Shown one piece after another: positions 8,113-17,250 of a stretch of 64,000 bases of DNA. The notes under the pieces are model-generated. The model saw only the letters and a list, made by a program, of their open reading frames with translations, had not been told where the DNA came from and made no database searches. The stretch is taken from positions 1 to 64,000 of the forward strand of contig WYAX01000023.1 in assembly GCA_011525625.1 (NCBI GenBank), read 5' to 3'. Source of the stretch: Nitrospira defluvii. GTDB taxonomy: Bacteria; Nitrospirota; Nitrospiria; Nitrospirales; Nitrospiraceae. Each line of letters begins with the position of its first letter. The stretch's first letter is position 1. The position numbers and the translations under genes are program-made.

Positions 8113-8667
8113 TCATTTCTTCGTCTTTGGCGCATATGTTTCCACCGTCTCCCGAATCTTGACCCACTTGTCCCAGCCGTAACTCTTAGCGGTACCTTTG
8201 ATCGCCTCCTTCGCGGCGTCGATCGCTGTTCTGACCTGTTCACGGTTCATGGTGGACGCATGTCGAACGATGATCTGCAGGGTTTGCGGATCGGCGAGGA
8301 CGATATCGAGCGAATAGGGCCGGTCGGGACTGGCTTCCCGACGGAGGGCGGCCCTCGTCATCAGGGCCAGCCACTCTCCTTCGGTGGGCGTGTAGGGTGC
8401 GAGGCCTGGCCTGACGGGGGTGGATGGCGTCTCTGTCGTTGACGTTTCCTCCCTGACCGTCTGACATTGATTCTCGCTACAGGCCTTGAGACGCACCCGT
8501 CGGTTTTCCAAGCAGCTGTTTTTATCGTCCGCACTGATGGCATTTTGAAGGCATTTCCGGACTTCTTCTTCGGCGGCGTAGAAACAATCCGAACAGGGAC
8601 TTTGGGCGGTGACTGGTGCGGTGAGCAACAGCAGCAGAGGCAGGGCGAACAACAGCCGACGGGTCAT
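8113..8667 (-). CDS. Secreted hypothetical protein with Cys-rich N-terminal part
   Basis: A 184-residue protein with a clear signal peptide (MTRRLLFALPLLLLLTAPVTA, cleavage near AQS). Six cysteines follow in the first 60 residues of the mature part (SPCSDCF, KCL, SCLE, ACS, QCQ), probably forming periplasmic disulphides. The C-terminal half is a mixed domain with predicted helices. No family recognised. It is convergent with the phosphatase gene, with only 27 bases between. Confidence 0.7.
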   Translation of the reverse strand: MTRRLLFALPLLLLLTAPVTAQSPCSDCFYAAEEEVRKCLQNAISADDKNSCLENRRVRLKACSENQCQTVREETSTTETPSTPVRPGLAPYTPTEGEWLALMTRAALRREASPDRPYSLDIVLADPQTLQIIVRHASTMNREQVRTAIDAAKEAIKGTAKSYGWDKWVKIRETVETYAPKTKK

Positions 8668-8800
8668 GAGCGGACCTCTCGTACCTCCACTGTCTACGCC
8701 ACTTGCCGCGCAATTTCAATCGTGTACACGTGCCGCAGGCCCCGGCGATGGTTCGCGTCAGCGCTGCGGGGCCTGCGGCTGAGCGGAGGAAAGACGGGAG

Positions 8801-8992
8801 TCAGGATCCGACGGCTGTTGCCTCCTCGCAGCGGCAATCGTCGAGGATGTCCCGGCCACGGGTGACCTCGAGAATGCCGATGTAGACGAGCTGCGCCCCC
8901 CGGGACCAGTCGGAGTCGAGAGGAAGGCCGCGGAATGCGGCCTCAGCGGCTTTGTGTTCATCATATGTAAGCACACTGTCGTCGGCGTACAT
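8801..8992 (-). CDS. Small hypothetical protein (63 aa)
   Basis: Starts MYADDSVLTYDEHK; the chosen ATG is preceded by GAGGTG at 4-base spacing on the minus strand. The product is acidic with Trp and Tyr residues, a helical LTYDEHKAAEAAF segment, and a C-terminal DDCRCEE. No family recognised. It belongs to a run of small minus-strand genes. Confidence 0.55.
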   Translation of the reverse strand: MYADDSVLTYDEHKAAEAAFRGLPLDSDWSRGAQLVYIGILEVTRGRDILDDCRCEEATAVGS

Positions 8993-9020
8993 GGTGCACC
9001 TCATTCAGGTTGTGCCCGGG

Positions 9021-9200
9021 TTATGCGGCTCGGTCAGGGGGCATCAGGCGCGTGACGCGGATCGGTATGCTGGTCGAGAGCAGTCCCGACAGGGACAGCT
9101 TCATGAATTCGCGGGCAGAAAAGGGAAAGCTCTGTTCCTTGTCCTGACCGGGCCGTTGCCGGTTGTTCCGACGAGCCGGGCGTTCCCGTTGCTGTTTCAT
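9021..9200 (-). CDS. Small basic hypothetical protein (59 aa)
   Basis: Starts [15 protein letters not shown] near-perfect ribosome site, AGGAGGTGGCCACC, precedes this ATG and decides the start over an upstream in-frame codon. The N-terminal half is very basic and polar; the C-terminal part is hydrophobic ([15 protein letters not shown]), possibly amphipathic. No family recognised. Confidence 0.5.
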   Translation of the reverse strand: MKQQRERPARRNNRQRPGQDKEQSFPFSAREFMKLSLSGLLSTSIPIRVTRLMPPDRAA

Positions 9201-9388
9201 GGTGGCCACCTCCTGTGACAACGAACAATGAACCTGTCTATCACTGTTCTATCGTGAGCGCTCCGTGGCCACGACTAGCGGAATCCCTGGGCCCTGGAGG
9301 CCATGACCCTGGTCTTGCGATCGTCCTTCGCTTGCACAGTCCCGATCGGCCAGGTACGATCCCGACCACATTCTTTCTGGAGGGCATC

Positions 9389-10141
<753 letters not shown>

Positions 10142-10274
10142 AATTGTTTTCATGCGGCTCTAATCCGTTCCTCATGTTGCCGAATTACAGTGGGGCAGGG
10201 TGAGTCGGGAGAGACGCCCACCGGCCGCCCTTGTGAGGGCGTCGAGTGCGACACATGGGAGGGGAGGTAGAGTC

Positions 10275-10598
10275 ATGAAAAACGCGATGACAGCTCCATC
10301 GAAGGTCGAACGCCGTGTCGAGTCTGAAGCCACCAGCCCGCTGCCACGCGGTCTCTCGGATCTCGCCGCTTGGTTGTTCAGCGTGAATGCCGACCGTTGG
10401 CGACGGCGGGCGCAGTTTTATGAGCGCCATCGCGACTATTTCCCACGCCTGGCGTCGAGCCCGTTTGTCGATCGCTGTCGCGAGTTGGAGGCAGCGTCTC
10501 GAGCTTTCGCACATCGGGTGTTTGCCGTGCCGCCTCAGGACCACTTGGTGCCGGTCCGGGTAACGGTCTCGCGAGTGACGTCGTTGCGCATACGGTAA
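10275..10598 (+). CDS. Hypothetical protein (107 aa)
   Basis: Start MKNAMTAPSK supported by GGGAGGT just upstream. Arg-rich soluble protein with WLFSVNADRWRRRAQFYERH in the middle; no signal peptide or known motif. It lies between the diiron protein and a lipoprotein hydrolase on the same strand. Confidence 0.5.
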   Translation: MKNAMTAPSKVERRVESEATSPLPRGLSDLAAWLFSVNADRWRRRAQFYERHRDYFPRLASSPFVDRCRELEAASRAFAHRVFAVPPQDHLVPVRVTVSRVTSLRIR

Positions 10599-10697
10599 TC
10601 CGCGTGCACCTCGCGATGCGATTCCAGCATTGAATCTGACCGGCTGACGGCTTAGGCTACGTCAATCGGCCGTCAGCCTGTTCAGAGGGGGGAATGT

Positions 10698-11606
10698 ATG
10701 CTGGTCGTTCGAATGGTGCTTGCGTTTGGATTAGCCGGTCTCGTCGGCTGTGCCGGCGCGACTCCGCCGGTGCGAACCAACAGCGGTGCGCATCCCCCCC
10801 AACTGTCCGATGTCATTCCCCCCGATCAGCCTTTTACGCGCCATCTGGTCAATGTGGACGGCCTGCGCCTGAGCGTGTTGGAGGCGGGCACGGGCGATCC
10901 GATTGTGTTCGTGCACGGGGGCGTGACGACCAGCAATATCTTTCCCAAATACGTCGGCGCCTATGCGCCGGAGTTTCGCGGCATTGCGGTCGATTTGCGT
11001 GGCTATGGCGATTCGGAAAAGCCGGCGACCGGCTTCACGATCGAACGGTTTGCCCGCGACCTGATCGGACTGGCCGATGCGTTGGAGATCGAGAAGGCGG
11101 TTTGGGTCGGCGTGTCGATGGGCGGGATGATTCTCCAACAGCTGGCCTTGGACCATCCTGAGCGGGTACGGGCGCTGGTGCTGGTGTCGACCACCGATGG
11201 AGCCATGATTCTGGATCAGGATATTCCGACCATCGGGCACTCACGCGACTATCGCGAGGTGTCGAAGCGCATGATCGTCGAGAGTTTTCCTGCCGGCACC
11301 CTGCCGAAAACCTATCAGCCGCTGCTCGAACGCATTCCGACCTGGAACGGCACGGTGATTCGGGAGGCGCTCACGTCCATGTCGCAGTTTCACGTTCATG
11401 GTCGACTCTCGGCGATCGCGGTGCCCACGTTGATCATGGTGGGAGCGAAAGACGATGTGGCGACCCCGGCCATTGCCATGGGGATTCAGGGGCAGATTCC
11501 CGGGGCACAGCTCGTGGAATTCAACACCGGCCATTTCATGATGGCCGAAGACCCGGACCGGTTTCGGATTGTGCTCGGAGATTTTCTCGCGCGGCTTCCG
11601 CGGTGA
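10698..11606 (+). CDS. Lipoprotein alpha/beta hydrolase
   Basis: A 302-residue envelope-anchored serine hydrolase. The lipobox LVGC places the lipidated Cys at residue 18. The alpha/beta-hydrolase fold shows FVHGG (oxyanion region), DLRGYGDSEKP, the nucleophile elbow GVSMGG, VGAKDDVATP (acid) and the catalytic His in NTGHFM. A strong GAGGGGGGA ribosome site precedes ATG 10698. The substrate cannot be predicted; the family includes esterases, peroxidases and epoxide hydrolases. Confidence 0.85.
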   Translation: MLVVRMVLAFGLAGLVGCAGATPPVRTNSGAHPPQLSDVIPPDQPFTRHLVNVDGLRLSVLEAGTGDPIVFVHGGVTTSNIFPKYVGAYAPEFRGIAVDLRGYGDSEKPATGFTIERFARDLIGLADALEIEKAVWVGVSMGGMILQQLALDHPERVRALVLVSTTDGAMILDQDIPTIGHSRDYREVSKRMIVESFPAGTLPKTYQPLLERIPTWNGTVIREALTSMSQFHVHGRLSAIAVPTLIMVGAKDDVATPAIAMGIQGQIPGAQLVEFNTGHFMMAEDPDRFRIVLGDFLARLPR

Positions 11607-11687
11607 GCCGCCGTGCAGAGCGTTCTCCGGGGATGGTATGATGACGCACATGTGTTCACTTTGTTGTCCTCACAGGGAGAAGAGACT

Positions 11688-12104
11688 ATGACCATGCAGC
11701 TATCGCGTCACGTCGTCGGGATTGCGTTGGGGCTTGTGTTGTGTGCCGGGACCGGCCTGGCGGCCGAGCCTGCGGACGTGGAGAAGTTTGTGAACGCCCG
11801 CATCGAGATCGGCGAGATGATGACGAATTATTTCAAGGGCGGGGAATCGTATGGCTCGGGCCAGCGGCCGTCGCCGGAGAAGATGAAGGAGATGGGCGAG
11901 GACATTCAAGCGAAGCTCGGCGCGCTCCTGTCGAAACGCGGGCTGACGGTGGAGGAATATCGGGCTCGCAGCAAAGACGTGTTTGCCGATGAGGCCGCGG
12001 TGAACGGTTACCTGGCGGCGCATCCGGATCTCAAGACGCGGTATGACGCGTTACCGTTAGGGCGTATGGGTGGCGGCGGAGGCAGCACGGGACGGGGGTA
12101 CTGA
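11688..12104 (+). CDS. Secreted hypothetical protein (138 aa)
   Basis: Signal peptide MTMQLSRHVVGIALGLVL..., cleavage probably after GLAA. The mature part is a small helical domain (VEKFVNARIEIGEMMTNYF, KMKEMGEDIQAKLGALL) ending in a Gly-rich tail (MGGGGGSTGRGY). No family recognised. Start chosen at ATG 11688 after GGGAGAAGAG. Confidence 0.6.
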   Translation: MTMQLSRHVVGIALGLVLCAGTGLAAEPADVEKFVNARIEIGEMMTNYFKGGESYGSGQRPSPEKMKEMGEDIQAKLGALLSKRGLTVEEYRARSKDVFADEAAVNGYLAAHPDLKTRYDALPLGRMGGGGGSTGRGY

Positions 12105-12148
12105 AAAGTTTGGCCAGGGTGGTCCGCCGCCAAGGGTGAGGATACGAG

Positions 12149-12182
12149 GAGGCTCGACCTGTCGCACGACACGTCGAGCCTC
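12149..12182. terminator. Perfect 10-bp stem hairpin, likely bidirectional terminator
   Basis: GAGGCTCGAC (12149-12158) pairs with GTCGAGCCTC (12173-12182) around a 14-base loop. It lies between two convergent genes (ending at 12104 and 12211). The flank is only mildly T-rich, so the strength of intrinsic termination is uncertain. Confidence 0.65.
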
Positions 12183-12210
12183 TCTTCGTTCAGAGAGTCA
12201 GCTGGGGAAG

Positions 12211-12660
12211 TTAGATCACCTGGATGATCAGGTTGGTCAGGTGTTCCATGCCGATACAGTCGAGGATGCAGTAAGCGCGGTATTGCGTACGGCCCTTCTC
12301 GCCGGCGAGAAAGCTCACGGTCGATTCACGGTTCATCATCCACAACGGGCTGGTTTCCTGCTTCCAGCCGTCTTCCGCCCGCAGGGCGATCTGGTGAGTG
12401 TCGCCCGCGGCCAAGCTGGTGAGGTCTTCGCCGAAGACGAAGGTGATTTTCACCATCGTGTCTTTGGGGATTTGTAACATCCGCTTTCCGCCGTAGGGTT
12501 TGCCCTTCTCGTCGAAGAATCCCTTTTCATTCACGCGCACCTTGATCTCCAGCGGAGCCTTGTCGGGTCCTGCGGCATAGGTCAGCGACGGCGCAGCCAA
12601 GGCGGCGGCAACGGCCAAGGCAGTCAGTCCGCTGGCAAATCGCTTCACGATCTCCTTCAT
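12211..12660 (-). CDS. Periplasmic cupredoxin-like copper protein
   Basis: A 149-residue secreted protein (signal MKEIVKRFASGLTALAVAAALAA...). The beta-rich body contains the His of DTHQIAL and a C-terminal YCILDCIGMEHL. The CxxxC followed by Met and His is reminiscent of the CuA site of cytochrome oxidase subunit II and N2O reductase, or of nitrosocyanin-like red copper proteins; the exact ligand spacing differs from classical CuA. A role in periplasmic electron transfer or copper handling is inferred. A good GAGAGGAGA ribosome site precedes the ATG. Confidence 0.65.
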   Translation of the reverse strand: MKEIVKRFASGLTALAVAAALAAPSLTYAAGPDKAPLEIKVRVNEKGFFDEKGKPYGGKRMLQIPKDTMVKITFVFGEDLTSLAAGDTHQIALRAEDGWKQETSPLWMMNRESTVSFLAGEKGRTQYRAYCILDCIGMEHLTNLIIQVI

Positions 12661-12936
12661 GATCTTGATCTCCTCTCTGTCAGATCGGCTGTTGTTCGAG
12701 CCGGCCCTTCCCTGATGGGGAGCGATGTTAGTGCAATATTGCGGAGGACGAGAGCGGAGTGGGTCGTTCAGTACGATGCGGACTGTGTGTTCCCGAACGC
12801 TTCGCCTGCTGTCATGACCTTAGCACAGCATCGCCGGTTGGCAAGTTCTTTCACCGGACGCGCAGCGTGGAAATCTCGGAGCAGATGAGGTCTGCGGAAA
12901 CCCTTGTCCAGAAAGGAGATTCAGCGATGCATTGTC

Positions 12937-13758
12937 TCAGGGAACACCCTCACTGAGTCGCGCGTGTGCGTCGACAACGGGCAGTTCGCGCCAGGCCCCC
13001 GGTTGCAGATCGCCCAAACTGAACGGGCCATACCGGATGCGGCGCAATCTGGTCACCTCATGGCCGAGCGCCTTGAAGAGCCGCCGGATTTCGCGGTTCT
13101 TGCCTTCGGTCAACGTGACCGCCAGGTGCGATTCACGACCGGAATGTTTCTGAATCGTCACTGCGGCGCACCGTAAGTACTCGCCGTCATCTTCCAGTCC
13201 ATCGATGGCCGCTTGCCGCACCTGGTCGGTGACATTTCCACGTACGGTGACGAGATACTCACGCGGGATCTTGTTCCGCGGGTCGGTAAGAAAACCGGAA
13301 AGGGTGGAGACATTGGTGAGGAGGAGCAGTCCGCTGGTCGCTTGGTCAAGCCGCCCCACCGCGTGCAGGCGTTTCATCTCCGGAGGGAGCACGTCGAAGA
13401 TCGTCCGGCGTCCCTGTTCGTCGTGATGCGTGGTGACGCAGCCCTTCGGCTTGTGAAAGAGGATGAAGCGCGGCGGACTCTGATGCAGCGGCTGCTCATC
13501 GAGCGAGACGGCATCACCGGGCCACTCGACCCAGATGTCCGGCTGGCGCACGATGCGTTGATTGATGCGGACACGTCCGGCCCTAATCCACTCCTGCGCT
13601 TGTTTTCGGCTGGCGATGCCGAGTTTCGACAGAAGACGGTCCAGCGTGACGCGTGGGGTCTCGCCTCTGGAAGCAGATGCTGCCCGGCCCGTCGAAGTTG
13701 CTTGAGGCGCTCCGGTCCCTCGTGGCGGCGCAGGCTTTCTGCTGGGTGGCGGTGGCAT
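12937..13758 (-). CDS. rRNA pseudouridine synthase, RsuA/RluB family
   Basis: Forms pseudouridine in rRNA. The 273-residue product has a disordered basic, Pro-rich N-terminus (about 35 residues), an S4 RNA-binding domain (RLLSKLGIASRKQAQEWI), and the catalytic domain with GRLDQATSGLLLLTN (catalytic Asp), KxPREYLVTV and KNREIRRLFKALGHEV. The length and pattern fit RluB (23S U2605) better than RluE or RsuA, but they do not prove it. Confidence 0.85.
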   Translation of the reverse strand: MPPPPSRKPAPPRGTGAPQATSTGRAASASRGETPRVTLDRLLSKLGIASRKQAQEWIRAGRVRINQRIVRQPDIWVEWPGDAVSLDEQPLHQSPPRFILFHKPKGCVTTHHDEQGRRTIFDVLPPEMKRLHAVGRLDQATSGLLLLTNVSTLSGFLTDPRNKIPREYLVTVRGNVTDQVRQAAIDGLEDDGEYLRCAAVTIQKHSGRESHLAVTLTEGKNREIRRLFKALGHEVTRLRRIRYGPFSLGDLQPGAWRELPVVDAHARLSEGVP

Positions 13759-13892
13759 GGCGTGACTCTACACGGACGTCGGATACAAAAGCAGCAGAGG
13801 AGTGGTGAGAGACGGCTGCATGTCATGAGCACCGATGGTATGATGCCGATGGTAGTGGTCTCAGTCTTCGATGCGGAATCAAAGGACGGACA

Positions 13893-14285
13893 ATGCTGAA
13901 ATATGTGTGGATGATTCTGGGGGCGATCCTGTTGATCAGTGGGACCGCTTCGGCGGAGTGGGTGCTGGTCGGCGGCACGCATAAGTATGACGGGTATGTC
14001 GACATGGCCACCATCGGGCCGAGCGGCAAGACCGTTACGTTTTGGACGTTGAAAGACTTTAAAGTCGATCGACAGATTCCGCAGGGGACCTATCGGTCGG
14101 TGAAGGTGAAAAAGCAAATCGACTGCGACGCCCGGAAGAGCCGGCCGCTGCAGACGAAGTATTATGCCGGGCAGATGGCGAAGGGCCGTCCCATGCAGGC
14201 AGGGAAGGCGACGCGGGAATGGTCGCGTGTCACGCCGGGGAGCGATGGCGAGGCGGAGTTCAAGATTGCCTGCAAGAAGGGATAG
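13893..14285 (+). CDS. Secreted surface-adhesin-E-like protein
   Basis: A 130-residue protein with a signal peptide (MLKYVWMILGAILLISGTASA). Its mature part has the short beta repeats EWVLVGG, YDGYVDMATI, TVTFWTLKDF, KKQIDCDARKSR and the final KIACKKG. This pattern matches the surface-adhesin E-type small periplasmic or outer-membrane domain. The two cysteines (in IDCD and IACK) could pair. The 3' end overlaps the next frame only before that gene's likely start. Confidence 0.65.
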   Translation: MLKYVWMILGAILLISGTASAEWVLVGGTHKYDGYVDMATIGPSGKTVTFWTLKDFKVDRQIPQGTYRSVKVKKQIDCDARKSRPLQTKYYAGQMAKGRPMQAGKATREWSRVTPGSDGEAEFKIACKKG

Positions 14286-14353
14286 CCATCTGCGACGAGG
14301 CCACGCGCGGGGCCTGGGGTCCGGCGCTACCTCTGTTTAGAATGGCACCCACC

Positions 14354-15628
14354 ATGTCTGTCACGCCACACGTCATCATCATCGGTGCCGGGCTTGCCGG
14401 GCTGGCCTGTGCCCGTGTGTTGGTCACGCATGGCGTGTCCTGCACCATCCTCGACGCCTCCGACGATATCGGCGGCCGGGTTCGCACCGATCGTGTCGAC
14501 GGGTTTCAACTCGACCGCGGCTTCCAGGTGTTTCTCAGCGGCTATCCGGAAGCCACAGCCGTGCTGGACTATTCCGCCCTCAGATTACAGGCCTTTCACC
14601 CCGGTGCGTTGGTTCGCTACGCCGGTCGCTTCCATCGCCTCAGCGATCCATTTCGCCGCCCGCAGGATGTGCTGGCCACGGTCATGAGTCCCGTCGGCTC
14701 GCTGCGTGACAAACTGACCGTGGTCAGACTGCGGCAGGACGCGTTGCACCGGCACCTGTCCGCGCGCGCAGGCGGAGAATCGCAGAGCACGCTGCAGGCC
14801 TTGCAGGCTTATGGATTTTCGCCGGTCATGCAGGAACGGTTTTTCCGCCCGTTTCTCGGCGGGGTCTTTCTCGACCGGTCGCTGTCGACGCCGTGCGGCG
14901 TCTTTGAGCAGGTGTGGGCGGCGTTTTCCCGTGGAGCGATTGCATTGCCCCAGGAAGGGATGGGTGCGATTGCCCGACAACTAGCCGACGGGATTCCCGA
15001 CGGGACCGTTCGACTGCGCGCTCCAGTGGCCCGCCTCGATGGAGGCCGTGTCGTGCTCCTGTCCGGTGAACGGCTGGAGGCTGACGCCCTGGTGCTGGCG
15101 ACCGACTACGCGACGGCGGCGGCGTTGTGCGATGAGCCGGTTCCGACCGATCCTGGACGCCAGTCGTTGTCGCTCTATTTCGATGCGCCTGCGCCGCCGG
15201 TTCGCGGGCCATGGTTGATGGTCAACGGAGACGGTCAGGGACCGATCGGCACGGCCTCGGTGTTGAGCGAGGTGGCCCCGAGCTATGCACCGGCGGGGCG
15301 AGCCCTGGTGGCCGTGAGCCTTTCCGACCAGTCCACGTCGGACAGTCCGGAGTTGCTTGCCGCCGTGCGTCGACAGTTACAAGACTGGTTCGGCGGGCAG
15401 GCGGAGACCTGGCGGCACCTGCGGACCGATTGCGTCAAGCGCGCGTTGCCGCCACTCTCGCTTCTCGCCGCGCAGAACGGAGAGGGCCGGCCTCGGCTGC
15501 GACGAGGTCTGTATCGCTGCGGTGACTATTGCGCCTCCGGTACGCTCGACGGGGCATTACGCTCCGGGCGTCATGCCGCCGAGTCGATTCTCGCCGACGT
15601 CACCGCCTTGCGACAAGGAGCCGCATGA
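14354..15628 (+). CDS. FAD-dependent amine oxidase/protoporphyrinogen-oxidase-like protein
   Basis: A flavoprotein of about 424 residues. The Rossmann FAD motif is at the N-terminus (IIIGAGLAGLACARVL), then the GG-doublet DDIGGRVRTD, DRGFQVFLSGYPE, and a C-terminal FAD-contacting GLYRCGDYCASGTLDGALRS. It resembles NAD(P)-binding amine oxidases that include squalene- and carotenoid-modifying desaturases. The true substrate is unknown. ATG at 14342 is an equally plausible start; no good ribosome site distinguishes them. The stop overlaps the next start as ATGA. Confidence 0.8.
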   Translation: MSVTPHVIIIGAGLAGLACARVLVTHGVSCTILDASDDIGGRVRTDRVDGFQLDRGFQVFLSGYPEATAVLDYSALRLQAFHPGALVRYAGRFHRLSDPFRRPQDVLATVMSPVGSLRDKLTVVRLRQDALHRHLSARAGGESQSTLQALQAYGFSPVMQERFFRPFLGGVFLDRSLSTPCGVFEQVWAAFSRGAIALPQEGMGAIARQLADGIPDGTVRLRAPVARLDGGRVVLLSGERLEADALVLATDYATAAALCDEPVPTDPGRQSLSLYFDAPAPPVRGPWLMVNGDGQGPIGTASVLSEVAPSYAPAGRALVAVSLSDQSTSDSPELLAAVRRQLQDWFGGQAETWRHLRTDCVKRALPPLSLLAAQNGEGRPRLRRGLYRCGDYCASGTLDGALRSGRHAAESILADVTALRQGAA

Positions 15629-16071
15629 CGGAGGGGAGCCGGTTGGGCCTGGCGGTAGCGGTAGTGACGGCGTGGCTCTATGGCTGGACGCCGTTGGTCC
15701 TCGCCGATCCGGCCTCCGATCATCAGCTCCAGACCCTCGCCGGCCAGGGAGACGCGAACGCGCAGTGGATGTTGGGGCAGGCCTTGCTCACCGGCAGCCT
15801 GGGTACGACCGACGAGAATGAAGCCGTCCGCTGGTTTCGACTCGCGGCGGATCGGGGGCATGCGTTGGCCCAGCGTGATTTGGGTATGGTGTACGAGCAG
15901 GGGCAGGGTGTCACACCGGACAGGCTGGAAGCCTTCTTCTGGTATTCGCTGGCCAGTCGTCAGGACAGCGGGCGGGCGAGACTCCGTCGCGACGCCTTGG
16001 CTGGAATGCTCACGCCGGATCAGCGGCAGGCTATCGCCGCGCGTGTGAAAGCGTGGCGACCCAGGCAATAG
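15625..16071 (+). CDS. Secreted Sel1-repeat protein
   Basis: A 148-residue protein with an N-terminal signal or anchor (GLAVAVVTAWLYGWTPLVLA) and two Sel1-like repeats (GDANAQWMLGQALL, DENEAVRWFRLAADRGHALAQRDLGMVYEQG). These form helical hairpins for protein-protein contacts. ATG overlaps the previous stop by 4 bases and has AAGGAG upstream, so it is translationally coupled to the flavoprotein gene. Confidence 0.75.
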   Translation: MTEGSRLGLAVAVVTAWLYGWTPLVLADPASDHQLQTLAGQGDANAQWMLGQALLTGSLGTTDENEAVRWFRLAADRGHALAQRDLGMVYEQGQGVTPDRLEAFFWYSLASRQDSGRARLRRDALAGMLTPDQRQAIAARVKAWRPRQ

Positions 16072-16091
16072 GGAGGCGACGCAGGAGGCGA

Positions 16092-16589
16092 TCAGCCAGA
16101 GGTCTTCCGCCTGAAGAGATCCGTGCTGAGCGACTGAATACGGTCGAGAAACAGCAGGCCGTTCAGATGGTCCACCTCGTGCTGAAACGCCAGCGCCTCG
16201 AATCCTGACGTGCTGAGCGTGACGACGCGACCGTCCAGGGTGATGCCTTCCACCACCGCCTGTTCGTGCCGCAGGACGTTGCCGGTATAATCCGGCACGC
16301 TCAAGCAGCCTTCCCGCAGAATCTTCGGCCCTTCCAGCACGAGAATCACCGGGTTGATCAGCACGATCAGCCCATGGCCCTGTTCGCCGTTCTTGCGCGA
16401 CACATCTACGACGATGACGCGGAGCGCGTAACCGATCTGCGGCGCGGCCAGGGCGACGCCAGGCGAAGCGGCGAGGGTATCGAGCAGGTCTTGCGCCACG
16501 GCCTGCGTCGCCGGATCGCAAGGCGCAACGGCGGCGCTGGTTGTTTTTAATGTCGGATGGGGGTAGTACAGGATCGGACGGATCGCCAC
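16092..16589 (-). CDS. def: Peptide deformylase
   Basis: Removes the formyl group from nascent N-termini. All three metal and active-site motifs are present in the 165-residue product: GVALAAPQIG, EGCLSVPD (Cys ligand) and QHEVDHLNG (HExxH). It starts 3 bases after the stop of the ACT-domain gene, so the two form an operon. Confidence 0.97.
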   Translation of the reverse strand: MAIRPILYYPHPTLKTTSAAVAPCDPATQAVAQDLLDTLAASPGVALAAPQIGYALRVIVVDVSRKNGEQGHGLIVLINPVILVLEGPKILREGCLSVPDYTGNVLRHEQAVVEGITLDGRVVTLSTSGFEALAFQHEVDHLNGLLFLDRIQSLSTDLFRRKTSG

Positions 16590-16591
16590 GA

Positions 16592-17140
16592 TCAGAATGT
16601 CACGCTGTCAAGCGAGCGGAACGTGAGATCCACACCCAACAGCGGCTTGAGTGCCTCCAGCGCCTGCCTGAGCTGATCCGATTGCCGGTCCTGCGGAAGC
16701 TGGATCTCCAGCACCATGACGTAGACGGGGACCTCGCCCGAGCCGATCACGCGGGTATTCATATCCGTGATGTTGCCGCCTTGCTCCGCCACGGTACGCG
16801 CCACTTGCGCCACGATTCCGGGATGGTCGGCGCCGTAGACCGATAACATGAAAGTCGGCAATTCCGGCATGTGCAGACGGAGCGCCGCCTGACCGGGAAG
16901 CGCTCTGCAGAGCACGGCAAGGTCCAGCGAGCGGGTCGAAGCGGTGAGTCGATGGCCCAGCGCTTCGGCATCGAGGCCTTGCGGCAGGCGGACCATGAGC
17001 ATCATGGTGAACTCGCCCCGGAGTCTGGTCATGCAGCTGTCTTCGATATTGCAGCCGAATTGATAGAGGCTGTCGGCCATAAGGGCGACGATGCCGGAAC
17101 GGTCTTGGCCGAAGGCGGTGACGATGGCGAATTGGTCCAT
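16592..17140 (-). CDS. Two-ACT-domain protein, GcvR-like regulator
   Basis: A 182-residue protein made of two ACT domains: MDQFAIVTAFGQDRSGIVALM, and SVYGADHPGIVAQVARTVAEQGGNI. This is the layout of GcvR, the glycine cleavage repressor, and of related amino-acid sensors. The start is set at ATG 17140 because homology begins there; the upstream extension of the open frame is Pro/Arg-rich and unlikely to be translated. It is adjacent to def. Confidence 0.75.
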   Translation of the reverse strand: MDQFAIVTAFGQDRSGIVALMADSLYQFGCNIEDSCMTRLRGEFTMMLMVRLPQGLDAEALGHRLTASTRSLDLAVLCRALPGQAALRLHMPELPTFMLSVYGADHPGIVAQVARTVAEQGGNITDMNTRVIGSGEVPVYVMVLEIQLPQDRQSDQLRQALEALKPLLGVDLTFRSLDSVTF

Positions 17141-17250
17141 GTGAGGCTCGTGGTCGACGGATGGTGCTGCGTGCAGGGTAGCATGCGGGAATCGGGAGGG
17201 AATCGCAAGTGGCGGGGTGATGTGCGGTTGGGGCGGGCCTTGTTCGATGG

